A stretch of 64,000 nt of DNA, from contig JAOANR010000004.1 of NCBI GenBank assembly GCA_030278955.1, positions 17,546,526 to 17,610,525 of the forward strand. The letters are read 5' to 3'. The stretch's first letter is position 1, and each line of letters starts with the position of its first letter. The notes under the pieces are model-generated. The model made no database searches. It was not told the DNA's origin and saw only the letters and a list, made by a program, of their open reading frames with translations. Source of the DNA: Hygrophila difformis. Taxonomy: Eukaryota; Streptophyta; Magnoliopsida; Lamiales; Acanthaceae. Made by a program: the position numbers and the translations under genes. Below, piece after piece: positions 44,195-56,335 of this stretch.

Positions 44195-44206
44195 TGGTAT
44201 CAGAGC
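44195..44206 (+). promoter_or_regulatory. tRNA-Met primer-binding site
   Basis: TGGTATCAGAGC three bases after the LTR end. Confidence 0.88.
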
Positions 44207-44457
44207 CCGAAAATTTTAAAGCTATTATTTTTTCGGCCCACTATAGAGGCCTAAATTATTCAATATTATTTTTAAGCATTTTGAGTATTATTTCCATGGA
44301 AAAAGGGAATTTTAATTTTAAAACCCATGGAAAGGTATATCTCGAAAATTCGACAAGTCTTAAAAATTAGTACTATTTTGGGGGGGAAGCATGTGCATTA
44401 ACAAATTATTATTTTTTTTATGTGGCAAATCCCTTAATGTAAAAATTTGCATGTTAG

Positions 44458-44912
44458 ATGGCCGACCCAAGATTACAGGACTCTATCATGCGCTTGTTAT
44501 GCTCTATGTCCGATATCACGCATGAGCTTCGCCACAATACTAGGGATGCCGCGAATGATAGGAATAGGATTGTGGCAATGGAAGAGAGGATGGAGGCGAT
44601 GACTATTAGGACTAACCAGATTGCCGCACGCCACGATGCCCTGGCCGCTGAGTTTGAGGATTGCCGTCACCACGTGCACATGTTGCGGGACGTATATTTG
44701 CATTGGAGGAGGTAATAGTTGGGCTGCAAAACCAGCTCAATCCTGAGCCGGAAATGGAAGAAGAGGAGGAATTTGACCCGGATGAGTTTATCAATATTGT
44801 GGACGAGGATCCCGAGGAGGTCGTGGAGAACCCTCCACTGCCTCTTGACACTGATGAGGAGATTGAGGCCGATCGCAGGATGCTCGGCTACTCCCCTGAC
44901 TACTTGCTTTAG
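44458..44912 (+). pseudogene. Upstream ORF of the Tekay-like element (frameshifted)
   Basis: The frame at 44458-44715 (ALAAEFEDCRHHVHMLRDVYLH) continues after a shift near 44700 in the frame ending 44912 (ALEEVIVGLQNQLNPEPEME, then a strongly acidic tail). I believe such an acidic ORF before gag is found in some plant Tekay/Del elements. Its function is unknown to me. Confidence 0.55.
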
Positions 44913-45238
44913 GCGTTGCACGCGATTTCAGAGATGGACTTCTTTACTTGCTTTTACTAGTATTCCGATTCCGTACATTGCGTATTAGTGTTATCACATC
45001 TTGTTACCGTATCGTTATCACATTTTACGTAGTGGTAACATAGTAGTATATCATGATGTAATCCTCGCTATCAAAGCATGATTATCTATTGGAATTTCGT
45101 ATATAGTGTTCTTCTTTTCTTGCCATTCTCGGTTTTCTTTCGCACCTAGAGTTTGAGATAAATTCTGATCATAGTCTAACTCGACTATTAACCTTCATTC
45201 TAACCGCGAATCTAACCTCTGCATGCTTGGTCATCAGA

Positions 45239-45756
45239 ATGCCGCCCAGAGGGAGGACCCCGAGCTGAGATTCCAGTGAACGCTAACGCTCCAGTTGGTT
45301 GCAAACTGCCGAACCCAGGAGGTCAACCTAATCCTGCTCCTAACACAGATGGGATGAACGACCGAGGACAGTTTAGCAAGTCCTCATTGCCTTAGGAAAC
45401 GTGGAAGTTAATCGGAGCACAGGCAGCAGTGCCACCCCCAGCAGCTCGAATAAATTACTTGGCGATGGGTAAATCGCTTACCAGCCTCCCCACTATAAGG
45501 GATAGGAGGATCCCGCAAAGCTGGAAGATTGGGATCAAGACTTTCGACAAGCTGCTAAATGCCGTCAGGTGTCCGAAAATGAGAAAGTTGGAGTGGCCGT
45601 ATACTATTTAAGTGGAGAAGCTGACCGAATGGTGGCAAAACCACCAAGAAGGGGGCTTGCTGAAGGCGAACACGCCTACTTTAGGGAGGAATTTAAAGAG
45701 ATGCTGAGAGAGAGATTCACTCACTTAGCACGAAAGCTGCTAAATATGAGGAGTTT
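45239..45756 (+). pseudogene. Ty3/gypsy gag (broken, truncated at gap)
   Basis: PPPAARINYLAMGK (45430) and KTFDKLLNAVRCP (45537) align with the gag of the element at 30094. A shift leads into VAVYYLSGEADR (45590). An early stop near 45265 and the frame changes show it is not functional. Confidence 0.75.
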
Positions 45757-46256
45757 NNNNNNNNNNNNNNNNNNNNNNNNNNNNNNNNNNNNNNNNNNNN
45801 NNNNNNNNNNNNNNNNNNNNNNNNNNNNNNNNNNNNNNNNNNNNNNNNNNNNNNNNNNNNNNNNNNNNNNNNNNNNNNNNNNNNNNNNNNNNNNNNNNNN
45901 NNNNNNNNNNNNNNNNNNNNNNNNNNNNNNNNNNNNNNNNNNNNNNNNNNNNNNNNNNNNNNNNNNNNNNNNNNNNNNNNNNNNNNNNNNNNNNNNNNNN
46001 NNNNNNNNNNNNNNNNNNNNNNNNNNNNNNNNNNNNNNNNNNNNNNNNNNNNNNNNNNNNNNNNNNNNNNNNNNNNNNNNNNNNNNNNNNNNNNNNNNNN
46101 NNNNNNNNNNNNNNNNNNNNNNNNNNNNNNNNNNNNNNNNNNNNNNNNNNNNNNNNNNNNNNNNNNNNNNNNNNNNNNNNNNNNNNNNNNNNNNNNNNNN
46201 NNNNNNNNNNNNNNNNNNNNNNNNNNNNNNNNNNNNNNNNNNNNNNNNNNNNNNNN
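45757..46256. other. Assembly gap of exactly 500 N
   Basis: A round 500-base run is normally a placeholder of unknown true length. It joins Tekay-like gag directly to Athila 3' LTR sequence, so the missing DNA should include the rest of both elements or a collapsed repeat. Confidence 0.95.
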
Positions 46257-47923
46257 AGGACCTACGACGAGAACCAACGTTTGACGTCATAGTGCTTGCT
46301 TAGCATCGTAGTCCCTTAAATTCTAATCCAACATGCACGACGACAAACCCTACAACGTAAACCTTTTTCACGGCGTAGTTAGGTTAGCGTCGTACATAAC
46401 ACCCTTTAACCCAAAATTTTCATATCTCCTTCACCAACCCATGACGACGCTAGCTTCACGACGTGATCCTAGGATCACGTCGTAAAATTCGTCTAGCATC
46501 GTAATTGTCATTTTTTGCCAATTTTTTTTTTCATTTCTCCATTTCCTTCGTTAATTAATTGAACCCTTAAGTCAATGATTAAGGGATCATGATTAGCAAT
46601 GATTAAGATCAATAATTACCATGATTAAAGGACCTTTGTTCAATTCTCAGTAAAATACTTTTCTATAAACAAAATCTTGATGCCTTAAGCAGATAATCCG
46701 GACTGTAATTAATTATAGAGTGAAGGGTTATTTAAGTCATTAATTATGGATTAATTCCATACCCTTGCATAGAGAACTAAAGTCTCTCATACAAGGCATT
46801 TTCCTCTTATTTTATTTTATTTTATTCCCGTGTTTGTGAAACAGCTAGTAAGGGATATATCAGACTAATATTGGCGGGTATTCCCACACGGATAAACTAG
46901 GCTCGTAGTCTGAATATTAATTACTAGTTTGTTATTTTGCATGGTCCGGATAGGTGGTCGGTGGAAGCTTTGGCAGGTTTGTCCATCCGGAATTATAATA
47001 GGCTGCTCAGCTGACTCCTATCCCGGATACAGTTTCCCCTTTCTTTGTCTTAATTTCCAAACTCAAATTCTAATCTTGTAATATGAATCAGTTAATATTA
47101 GCTGACGATTACTGCAGAGAGAAAACATGTAGGTTTTTATCTGAATTCGCAGACAGTGGAGGCCCAACTGGTAGCGACACTGCCATTATAGGGTTTCTGC
47201 TGTCTAAATTCATTCCATCCGAGTAATTGGGAAATTGGATAGCAGATGTTTGCAGTCCACCTGATTATTCTGCCATAATTTTTGCCTCATGGCTACTTCA
47301 TCTCTGTGTCTCACATTCTGTCTATACCTGCCATTATATTTTAGGTTAAATTAATTTTATACTTCCATATATCCTTATGCATGATACTATATGTAATTAT
47401 TGTGGTCTATAATATTTTGGGATCCTTCCCTTGGACATTAGAAGTCTAGATTTAAGAAGATATTGCATATTAAATTTCCAACAAAAATTCATCTATAAAT
47501 CCGGATCTAAGTAAGGGATAATTCCTCAGTTATGTCTAGTTCATATTCGATCAAGGGTTAATCTTTGGGGAATTAGAAGCAGAGGTCAAGCGATTAGGTC
47601 TCTTCTAGACTGAAAGGTCTATGTTCTTATGTGAGAGTCTAGTACCTTGTTTAGGGAATGTTTTCAAAATTTTTATTTTCTAAAATTGTTGTGTGTTGGA
47701 AATCTGGTATTAAATATCACACCACCGAGATGGGGTCCACTTGGAAATACAGTGTGATAGATAATTCTAGAGGAACAATATTTAGGCCTTGGTTATTTTC
47801 TAAGATAGGGTTGAGTTCCTTTCAACTGCTATCCTCTTCTGCCAAAGCCTATTTTTGAGTCCTGAGTGAGTGCAATCCGGAACAAACTAATTTATTAGTT
47901 CGTTTCATTAGTTTGTATCTCAT

Positions 47924-50875
47924 TGTAACACCCCAGTTTTTGGTCACCCAGGTCGGGATGTCACCGCCACACCTCCCTAGTAAGACACGGTTTCTCCGAG
48001 CTTACTAAAGAGATGCAAGGCTATGGTTTTTTCAGAATTTAAAACATTCAAACAGTCCGGTTCATATATAATTTAAAAATAATGTACCCAAAGTTGCAGC
48101 GGAAAGTAATAATTACATATGTATAATGCAGCGGAATTTAAAATTGGGCCAACACGGCCAAAATACGGGGTTAAACAGGCTCGTTCATGCAATTCATAAC
48201 TAAGAACAGAATAATAAAAGAAAATAATGTTTTCCCAAATATCCCATGCATGCATATGATGATGCATATTCTTCATACTCTGTAGAAAAGGGGGAAACAT
48301 GGTTGGGTCAGCAAAAACTTGCTGAGTAAGTTAACACATACATGATTATGGGGTTTCAAAGCCATTAATTAGATTTAAAGAAAACATGTGCGTAACACCC
48401 CATAATTTATTTTATTTATCTAATAATAATTTAATTGCGCGAACTTGAAAGACATAGATTCCATAAAAATCACAATATAGCTCGCAAGGTAAATAATTGT
48501 ATAACATAACTTAAAAGCATAATTTAAATAAGCGAAGGAAAATATTCAAGTCTTTTAATTTTCCCCGTCAATCCATAGCCGAGTATCAGATTTCATTGGT
48601 ATTTCAAGTTCAGCCTCGATTGCTACGCAATCCCTACACAGTATTTCAAGTTCAGCCCTCGATTGCAGTGCAAATCCCTACATAGTATTTCAAGTTAAGC
48701 CTCGACTGCAGTGCAATCCCTACATAGTATTTCAAGTTAAGCCTCGACTCTGCAGTGCAACCCCTACATAATATTTCAAGTTAAGCCTCGGTTGCATTGC
48801 AACCCCTACATGAGTATTTCAAGTTAAGCCTCGGCTAGCATTGCAACCCCTACGTAATATTTCAAGTTAAGCCTCGATCGCATTGCAGTTCCCTACATAG
48901 ATTACTCCCGTCCGTTTAGGCACGAAGTAAAGAGCTACTAGAGGGGCACCCGATGGGACACTCACCCTCTACGGTAGAAAGCTCAAACTAGTCATAACGG
49001 AATTTCGGAAAACGTTTGTTTATGTATTTATTTCAAAGGAATTTCCCACTCGTTTAAAACCTTAAAGGCCAATTTTCCAAATTTAGTAAGTTTCCTCAAA
49101 ATATACTATTTCAGTACGCTATTCGCTCCGATATCATTTAAAATCCTTATCACAAGATTTTCAAGATTTGACTTCGATAAACCACTGTTTACTCCAAAAT
49201 TTTATTTAAAATCCATTTTAAGTCGGAACATTCTGAAATTTGTCCAATGACTCGAAAATACAGAGATGAACAAGTTTCGTCTTTTAACTTTTCCGATCCG
49301 AGTTAAGGAAATAAGTAAAAAAAACGTTAGATTTCTTTCAGGTTACAAATCTGTCCGAAATTTCCAACAGCAGTTTCAAGATTTCACGATCTACCATAGC
49401 AAACCAAACTCCACACTTGATGAAATTTTACAGGAGATGCTTAAGACATATATTACAGGTTTCATATTCAACAAAAGATCTAATTCATCATATATCTATT
49501 GTCAAAAACGCCTACAAGTTCTGACCAAGAATCTGTCAAGATTTCAAGATCTAAATTTAGAACAGTTCGGTTTGGAGTCGATTTCCGATATCAAACCTCA
49601 ATGAAAAATTCCAAACATTTACGGAGGTGTTCTAAACATATAGATCTACAATTCTTATGTTTAACACCAATCCTAAATCGGTCTAGATCTAAGGTAAAAA
49701 TCAACCTCAAGTTCGGACTAAGAATCTATCACCTTTTCAAGATCTAAATCAAAGGCAGGTTAGTTTGCGGTCGTTTTTAGATATCAAAACATGATGAAAA
49801 ATTATGTAATTTTTACAGAAGATAGATCTATGTCTTTGGAACATTTTTTGTGTTTTAAGTTTTCTCGTTTGAACAGTTTTAAGGGTTCGGAAAATTCGTG
49901 CAAAAACACTGCGCCGTAGAGATTCTTGTTGTGACAGATTTTAAGATCTTGTTTTAGTTCTTTAGATTAAACGTATTTTAATTCTCCAAACCATGTAAGC
50001 ATCAACTTACAGATTCACGGTTGTCCCGGCTCGTCGATTCGGAGGCGTGGCTTCCAGTCCACCGTTTATCTCCTCAGTTCCGTCGGGTTCTTCGCTCTAG
50101 ATTCGAATCGGGGTGTAGAAAAGAAAGAGATCGAGTTAGGATTCGTTTTCGAATCAAGAATGGAAAAGGATTAGATCGGATCTTACCACGATGACAGAAG
50201 ACTCCAAATTTCGTCCAAGACAGTCCCTCCACTTGGTTTCGTGCCTCCGACGACTCCGGGATTAGGGTTTGATATGTAGAGAGCTTTCGTAGGGTTTTAA
50301 AAGTGTTCGGGATTGATTAAGAGGGTTATTTATAGATGTGCAAGACCTAGGGGACGTCCAAAGTCTGCCCCTAAGTGTCTTGAGCCGAAAGGAAAGCAAC
50401 CGAAGTCGGAAAATCCGGATCGGGCGAGTGAATCTCGCACTGGCCGTTTCTGCCAGATGGCGCGGGGTCGGCACGCCGTTAGTTGAAACACCGCGCGGCC
50501 ACCGCGCGATCCACGCCTGGACTTCGGTCCGGGCGGGTCGTGCGATCCGTCGGGCATTTCCTCTTCTCTTTCGGACTTCTATCCCTCTATGCTCTCGAGC
50601 TCCGATTTCCGGACTATTTCCGGACTCCAATTTCCTATCCTAATTTTACTCGGGTCTGAATTTATTATTGGCCTCGAATTCTCGAGTTCATTGGTGTCGG
50701 GTTTCTGTGTACCATTTTATTTGATTAAATTATTTTTGGCTTTACGGGTATTGGAAATTTAATTCCTTCTTAAATTAAATGCCATTTCTTATTTTCTTAT
50801 CTATGTACTATGTTTATTTATTTATTATATTTATTTATTTATTTATGTTATGTTGTAAAATTCCCGGGTATTACA
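47924..50875 (-). mobile_element. Tekay-like solo LTR, TSD CTCAT
   Basis: TGTAACACCCCAG...GGGTATTACA, 2952 bp, between CTCAT duplications (47919-47923 and 50876-50880). There is no internal region, primer site or second LTR, as left by unequal recombination between the two LTRs of one element. Length and ends match the LTRs of 30094-38039, but the middle differs, so it belongs to a related family. Confidence 0.9.
48594..48900. repeat. Tandem array in the solo LTR
   Basis: About seven units of 40-45 bp with GTATTTCAAGTTAAGCCTCG and GCAGTGCAATCCCTACATA. Units differ by small indels. Confidence 0.85.
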
Positions 50876-51990
50876 CTCATAACCACCCGGAAGGAAGTGA
50901 ACACTGCGAGCGGTTCACCGAGATCCGGGAATTCTTGATCCACGTCCGGACATCATGACTGGGGGCTCTTCTTATACTACCAGGGTAACTCTTTTGAAAC
51001 CTCCGAGTGATAGGATTTTAAATGCTTTCTTTACCGCTTTCTTTTAAATGCTTTCTTTAGAGGTCACTCGGATGTATTGAAAGTAGTGGAACTGCTTCTA
51101 GGTTTGAGAGTTATGGGATAGTTCAGACTTGATTAGAAACTTTGGGTGTGACATGGGGGAATGATAGCAATACTCGGCACTTCAATTAATGATTTTCCGG
51201 GTGTTGCTTGTCCACCACAGATGAAATAACATACCCTGGCCGGGGTAGTTATGAATTTGTGGTATCTTAGAATTGCGGTCTTAAGAACATGTAAACTCAT
51301 ACTGTAAGTACCTGTCTGTTAAAGGGAACATAGTACCGAGAGCATGAGAACTAGCTATCTGACAGGATTATCCCAAACAAAGATTTGTGTATCAAAATGG
51401 AAGTTTAATAATGTTTTATCTAAATCTTGTCCAATTTTAATTCTTTACTCCATGTCCCTTCTGTCTATTGAATCAGCTTCATAGCTAGCATAGCATAGAT
51501 TTATAGCTTCCCTAGAGTAATTTTAAACTGCTTCCACAGGATAATTTTATTTGCTTTCTAGAACTTATCTTAATTGCTTCTTAGCTTAGATTTATATGCT
51601 TTTTAGAACAGTTTTAACATGCTTTGTAGAATAATTTTATCTGTTTTCTTAGTTTAGATTAAATTCAGTCAAGTAGTTGATAGTTTCAACTCCAAACTGA
51701 TTAGAGCAATACGAATGGAAAATCTAGTAAAGCAGTGTGGGACTTGCTTCTATCGCACATCCTCCAGTGAACGATCCTGTCTTTCCTATAAATTACTGCA
51801 ATTTTTGACACCGTGCGCTTTCGGGCCACAGTTTCTCAACACGAGTAATAAAAACGTGACAACCTATAAATATATCCTTAATCCCAACTCCATCATCATA
51901 AATCGATTTTCATCAAATAAAATCTAAACCAAGATTATTTCATTTATCATTTTCGAAAATACTCGTGGTAAGAAATTGTCAAAAGTTTCA

Positions 51991-51995
51991 AAAAC
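51991..51995. repeat. Right 5-bp TSD of the Athila element (AAAAC)
   Basis: Same AAAAC as 27818-27822. Confidence 0.85.
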
Positions 51996-52884
51996 CTTCT
52001 TCATTTCCAACTTTTTCTTTTTTCAAGCCTCCCTAACATGCTCATTAACAATACCTACCTGAAGCTCCACCTCCAGATTACCGATTTCAATCTGAAGGCA
52101 CTGTAATCTCTTATCAAGATCCGATCCGCCATACCCCTCCCAACTGCGAATTCTCTTTTTAAGATTCTTCAACCTACAGTACAGATTGCTACCCTGATTC
52201 GAAACCACCATCCTCCACTCCTCACAAACTAGCTCAGAAAAGCACTTCTCTTCCATCCAGTAATTATAGAACCGAAACGGCTTCGGACCTCAAGGCTCAC
52301 CACTGATCTCCAATCTAACCGGATAATGATCCGATAGCACAGAATCACACCTCCTCTGAATCACCTCACTAGATAAACAAAGCCAACCTGGAGACAAAAG
52401 AAACCTGTCCAAGCGACTGCAAGCTCTACCCCCCCCCCCCCCCCCACCAAACCAAGTGAAATGGCCCTCCTCCATCGGTAAATCCACCAAGCCCATCCGC
52501 TGAATAAATTCCCTGAACTCCCTAATAGAACCGATATCCTCACTAACTCCAACCCGTTCTCCCTCACTCACACCAGCATTAAAACCCCCTGAAAAACACC
52601 ATAACTCCCCATTTGATGTATCGCACTTCTGTCCCAACTCTTCCCAAAATGCGGCCCTCTCACTTCTCTCATTACGCGCTTGAATATTCACCAGATTAAC
52701 CACTCCATCCAACCCGACAAATTTACCCTTAAACCAAAGAAACTTATGCTCCCTTTCTACCAATTTTAGAGAAACGAAATTGATATCCCATACCACCAAA
52801 AGCCCCCAGCATCACCGGCTGTCGATTGGAAACAAAATTGACATCCCTGCGACCCCCATAACCTGACATCCCATATCGGACCGT
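51996..52884 (-). pseudogene. L1-type LINE endonuclease part (5' part of the split LINE)
   Basis: The frame 52799-52290 is an exonuclease-endonuclease-phosphatase-like domain lacking its N-terminus: LWCFSGGFNAG (a changed GDFN motif), MGLVDLPMEEGHFTWFGG, RLDRFLLSPGWL and VLSDHYPVRLE (the SDH motif). The frame 52256-52023 is the linker before RT. Its reading frame, with one TGA, continues past the AAAAC site into the RT half at 27822. A G-run (16 C on the plus strand near 52434-52446) has expanded inside the domain. Confidence 0.88.
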
Positions 52885-53101
52885 TAAAAAAGAGTATAAT
52901 GGAGAGCTTACGTAAGCATTAGGTTAGTATTGTTATGTATAGAATGATAATCGAGTCCCACATCGACGATCTCCGCAATTCTTGTCTACCTTAATGCCTA
53001 TATATATGTGTGATTAGACGAATTATTACACACTTGAGAAATTTACCAAGCTTACTAGCTTACTGACATAAGCAAAATATAAGCATAGTTTAAAATTTGT
53101 A

Positions 53102-53171
<70 letters not shown>
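52885..53171. repeat. Spacer with LTR-like word and (ATT)n microsatellite
   Basis: GAGTCCCACATCGACG near 52954 resembles the conserved start of small LTRs. (ATT)n spans about 53104-53171. No gene. Confidence 0.45.
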
Positions 53172-54675
53172 GGGGTGATGCCTTCGCGTCGCCCCGGTCT
53201 TTCTTTTAAAGGAGGACCATAATAGTTTTGTTTTGGTAGCAGAGTAGCAGCCGGAAAGGTGCTAAACATCTGCTAGGGAGTCGGTGTTAAGTTAAATTTT
53301 TGCAGTAGAGTAAGTTCTCTATGCTTTTCTGGCATTGTTATTCTTATGCTTTCCTTTATTTAATTTGTCTTTGTTTGGCTTTCTTTATTGGCTTTCCTTA
53401 TTTATTCAGCTTGTTTTTGCGTTAGTCGTAGGCCTTTATTTGTGTTCCTGCTTTACTAGTTGGCATTATTTTTCCTTCTTGCTCTACTAGTAGTAGGCTT
53501 TTATTGTTTCTTATTGGCCTACAATATCCGTTGTCGCTTGTTCGTTCCTTGATCATTGTTTAGTTGTTAGCCTTGTTATTCCTGCTGCATTTGTTTCCTC
53601 TTGACTTCGTTTCAGTTACCTTTGATGTACGTAGAAATTCGCTGTACAAATAATGCTTTGACTATATGCCCTAAGTACGGCAACGTAGGTTATAGCCATC
53701 CCGCTGAGGGGTTTAATGGCATATTATAAGTGAGACCAATTCATTGATGATTTTTATTGAACCTGGTGAGGTAATCCAACTTGTTGTTGACTCTTTGGCC
53801 TGCGGGCGCCCTTAAAGGGTAATTATCTATTGATTAATAGATAACAAGCATGATTGAGGTTGACTTGCTGTGTGACGGCCCGTGTTCAGTTGGCACTGGA
53901 AAATGTCATATAGAGTGACCCCTGATCTAAATGAGATCGGGTGGGACCCGAGATTTAGTCAGGATACCGAAATGTGAGGTTCATTCTGAATCCCTCTAAC
54001 ATGAATGTAACCATTGAGATAGTTAATCATATCTTGGCATTTGCCCTTGTTGAGGATTTTGGGTTGCTCCCGAAAATAATATGTATATTGTTGATCTCCT
54101 GAATTGTTTAATTGAGAGTACACTTATTGTGATATTCATATTGTTAAACTCCTGGTTATTGATTTGGCTCCCCTATTGCGTTGTTCGATCTCATGGTTAT
54201 CCCTCTGAAAATGTCCTTATGGTGCTTATACTTTGTTGGTTGTTGTTGGTTCCGAGTATAGGGAACTTACCAGCGAATCCGTCGCTGATAATCTTTCTTC
54301 TTTATTTCTTTTCCTTTTAGGGTAAGACTAAAGACTGACAGGGGAAGGGAGCTCTACATCTACATGTTTTCTGCATAAAGTACTTTCATTAGTTTTTGAA
54401 GATGTCGGACTTTTTGTCAATGTTGTATTATAATTTTGCTATCTCATGTATAATTTTAAAGTTAGTTGTTATTTCTCCCTGTAAGTTGTTTTGAGGAACG
54501 ATCTTCGATTTTATGAAATATTATATATTTTATGTTTAAGCATGGTTGTTTGAAATGGATAAATGATATACTCATTTTAGCCTTAGCATATCCTAAATAA
54601 GCCGATGTGTCAGATCAAGCCTTATTTAGGAGGTGTGGCGGTAACACCCGCGAGTCGGAAAAGCCGGGGTGTTAC
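53172..54675 (+). repeat. Tekay-like LTR, 5' boundary unclear
   Basis: It ends TTAGCCTTAGCATATCC...AGGTGTGGCGGTAAC...CCGGGGTGTTACA as in the LTR at 41485-44191, and abuts gypsy pol sequence at 54676. No matching TGTAA start or 5-bp duplication was found on the left, so it may be a truncated or solo LTR. Confidence 0.65.
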
Positions 54676-55263
54676 AGCTTCCATTGCCCTGCAATGAGCA
54701 TTTTAATGTTAATGGCATGGACAGGGCTCGAGCTATCCAAGAGCTTCACAAAAACGTCCAGGAAAGCCTCAAGAAGGCCACAGAGGCATATGCAAAATAT
54801 GCCAACAGAGGACGAAGGAAGCTGTTACTGAAGCCTGGGGACTGGGTTTGGCTCCATATGCGGAAGGAGAGATTCCCAATGAAGAGACGAGACAAACTTT
54901 CCCCACGGGGGGACGGTCCATTTCGTGTTTTGGAAAAGATCAATGACAATGAATACAAGTTAGAATTACCTCCTGGGTATGGAATTAATGTCACGTTTAA
55001 TGTTGCAGATCGTGCCCTCTAGGAGGAAGACGGAGAAGAGCTTGTTCGGTTACTAGCTCAACCTTCTCAATGGGAGGGGATGGCGTGGGAGCCAAATCTG
55101 CTGCATTAATTATTCCGGGAGGACCCAGGAGCCGGACCAAAAGGTTCACAGATCAAATTGCCATGCTTCTAAAGTCTGCAGAATTCACAGATGAAATCAA
55201 CAAAGAAGAAGGAAGCAGTTTGAAAGCATTAATCATGATCCAGTTAGAAGAAGACTCATGACC
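54676..55263 (+). pseudogene. Ty3/gypsy integrase C-terminus (fragment)
   Basis: LPLPCNEHFNVNGMDRA, then KPGDWVWLHMRKERFP, GPFRVLEKINDNEYKLELP and VTFNVADRAL form the end of a plant Ty3/gypsy integrase with its GPY/F segment. A stop at 55020 precedes a further homologous C-terminal piece (IIPGGPRSRTKRFTDQI, near 55100-55160) in another frame. The same order is seen in the minus-strand element ending at 60390. The upstream part is cut off by the LTR end at 54675. Confidence 0.85.
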
Positions 55264-56335
55264 CATTCATCCGGGTCCTGCAACATCAGACTAGATCCGG
55301 AAGAAGAAGACCTCAAGATGCACTTACGGATCAAAATAGCATAAAGAGGTCAAAAAGGTGGACCCCCACCGCAACCGCCGTCATCGTCGCTGGAAGTTCG
55401 CCGGAGCCCCGACCCAAGTCGCCGGAATCTGACCGGAACTTCGCCGGTCAACGGCCGGTCAATGCCGGAACAATGACCGGAGGTAGTGGGCCCCAGCCGG
55501 ATGAGAGTTTGAAGAAACCCTTTATATTTTGAAGTCCTACGTCGGAAGCCAGGACCCCGTCGCAAGCCGAGGTCCCGTCGCAAGACCAGCTTCACTACGT
55601 GAGAGAAAGAGAAGGACCCGTCGCAAGACTCCTCCCCGTCGCAAGACCCACCTTCGCGACGCGATAGAGGCTCGCGACGTGGCCGTCGTAAGCCTCATGT
55701 CGCAAGACCCCTTTGCGACGTGCCCAAGGTTAGTGACATGCTTTGACCGAGCCTTACGACGTGTTCGTCCCCCATACTGCCAACCTCCCGTCGCAAGACC
55801 CTCCTCCACGTCGCAAGACCCAGTCTCACGACGTGGTGCTTAGCGACGTGAACAGGCTTCACGACGGGCAGTTTTCAGTCTTTGTATTTCTTTTCTTGCT
55901 CTTTATTTTCTCCTGTTTAAAACATTGTTAGGCTTGTTTAATCCCTGTTTAGCTTGTTGAATGGGTTGGACTATATATATGTCCAACCCCCACATTTGTA
56001 AGACATCTTTTGCTTATTGAATGACATCCATTTTACTTTCAAAAGATCAAACCGACAGCACACACCTTTGTATGTTTGTTGGGAAACATTCATCAACCTT
56101 GGACCGAAGCTACCATTGTTGATCACTAAACTGAGACTCGAGTGGAAGGATTGGGTTGAGGTCAAGATTTCGAACATCTTGGTTGCTTCCCCCGACAATT
56201 CGTGTTGCGGTTTTGCTTCTCTATCCCTTTTTTCCATTCGGTTCTTCTTTCATCTTCTTAATCTTCTGCTTAATCTCTTCTTAATCTTCCTTAATCTTTC
56301 TTAAGCAAGTTAGTAGCCAAGAGATCCATGGCACC
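55264..56335 (+). repeat. Putative 3' LTR of the gypsy fragment with CGTCGCAAGACC array
   Basis: Following the pol stop are at least eight GTCGCAAG words, often as CGTCGCAAGACC and mixed with CGACGTG (55547-55865), then a TATA-like CTATATATATG (55969) and pyrimidine-rich sequence. This suits an LTR promoter region. Exact ends are not determined. Confidence 0.45.

Larger units (their letters stand above)
41485..45756 (+). mobile_element. Tekay-like LTR retrotransposon, truncated by the N gap
   Basis: It begins with TGTAATACCCGAG and a 2.7-kb LTR ending CCGGGGTGTTACA, then a tRNA-Met primer site, an upstream ORF and a gag. The sequence ends in the N run, so pol, 3' LTR and the right duplication are unknown. 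The left flank base group is GTATT. Confidence 0.85.
27823..51990 (+). mobile_element. Athila-type LTR retrotransposon with three nested insertions
   Basis: The composite runs from TGATAATGG (27823) to GTTTCA (51990) between AAAAC duplications. After the 5' LTR lies the primer site TGGCGCCGTTGCCGGGGA, complementary to tRNA-Asp as used by Athila/Tat elements, then a broken gag. Insertions are a gag-only Tekay-like element in the 5' LTR, a Tekay-like element in gag and a solo LTR in the 3' LTR. The pol region is not visible and would lie in or be lost at the N gap. Confidence 0.9.
46257..51990 (+). repeat. 3' LTR of the Athila element (5' end in the gap, interrupted)
   Basis: It resumes at the point equivalent to 29511 of the 5' LTR and runs to GTTTCA at 51990, interrupted by the solo LTR at 47924-50875. 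The flanking CTCAT is single in the other LTR (39080-39084). Confidence 0.88.

Noticed and set aside
44458..44715. Independent host gene
   Set aside because: It follows directly after a Tekay-like LTR and tRNA-Met primer site, and continues by frameshift into an element-type acidic ORF.
55529..55843. 104-codon Arg-rich frame as a gene
   Set aside because: It is built from CGTCGCAAGACC repeats inside a putative LTR.
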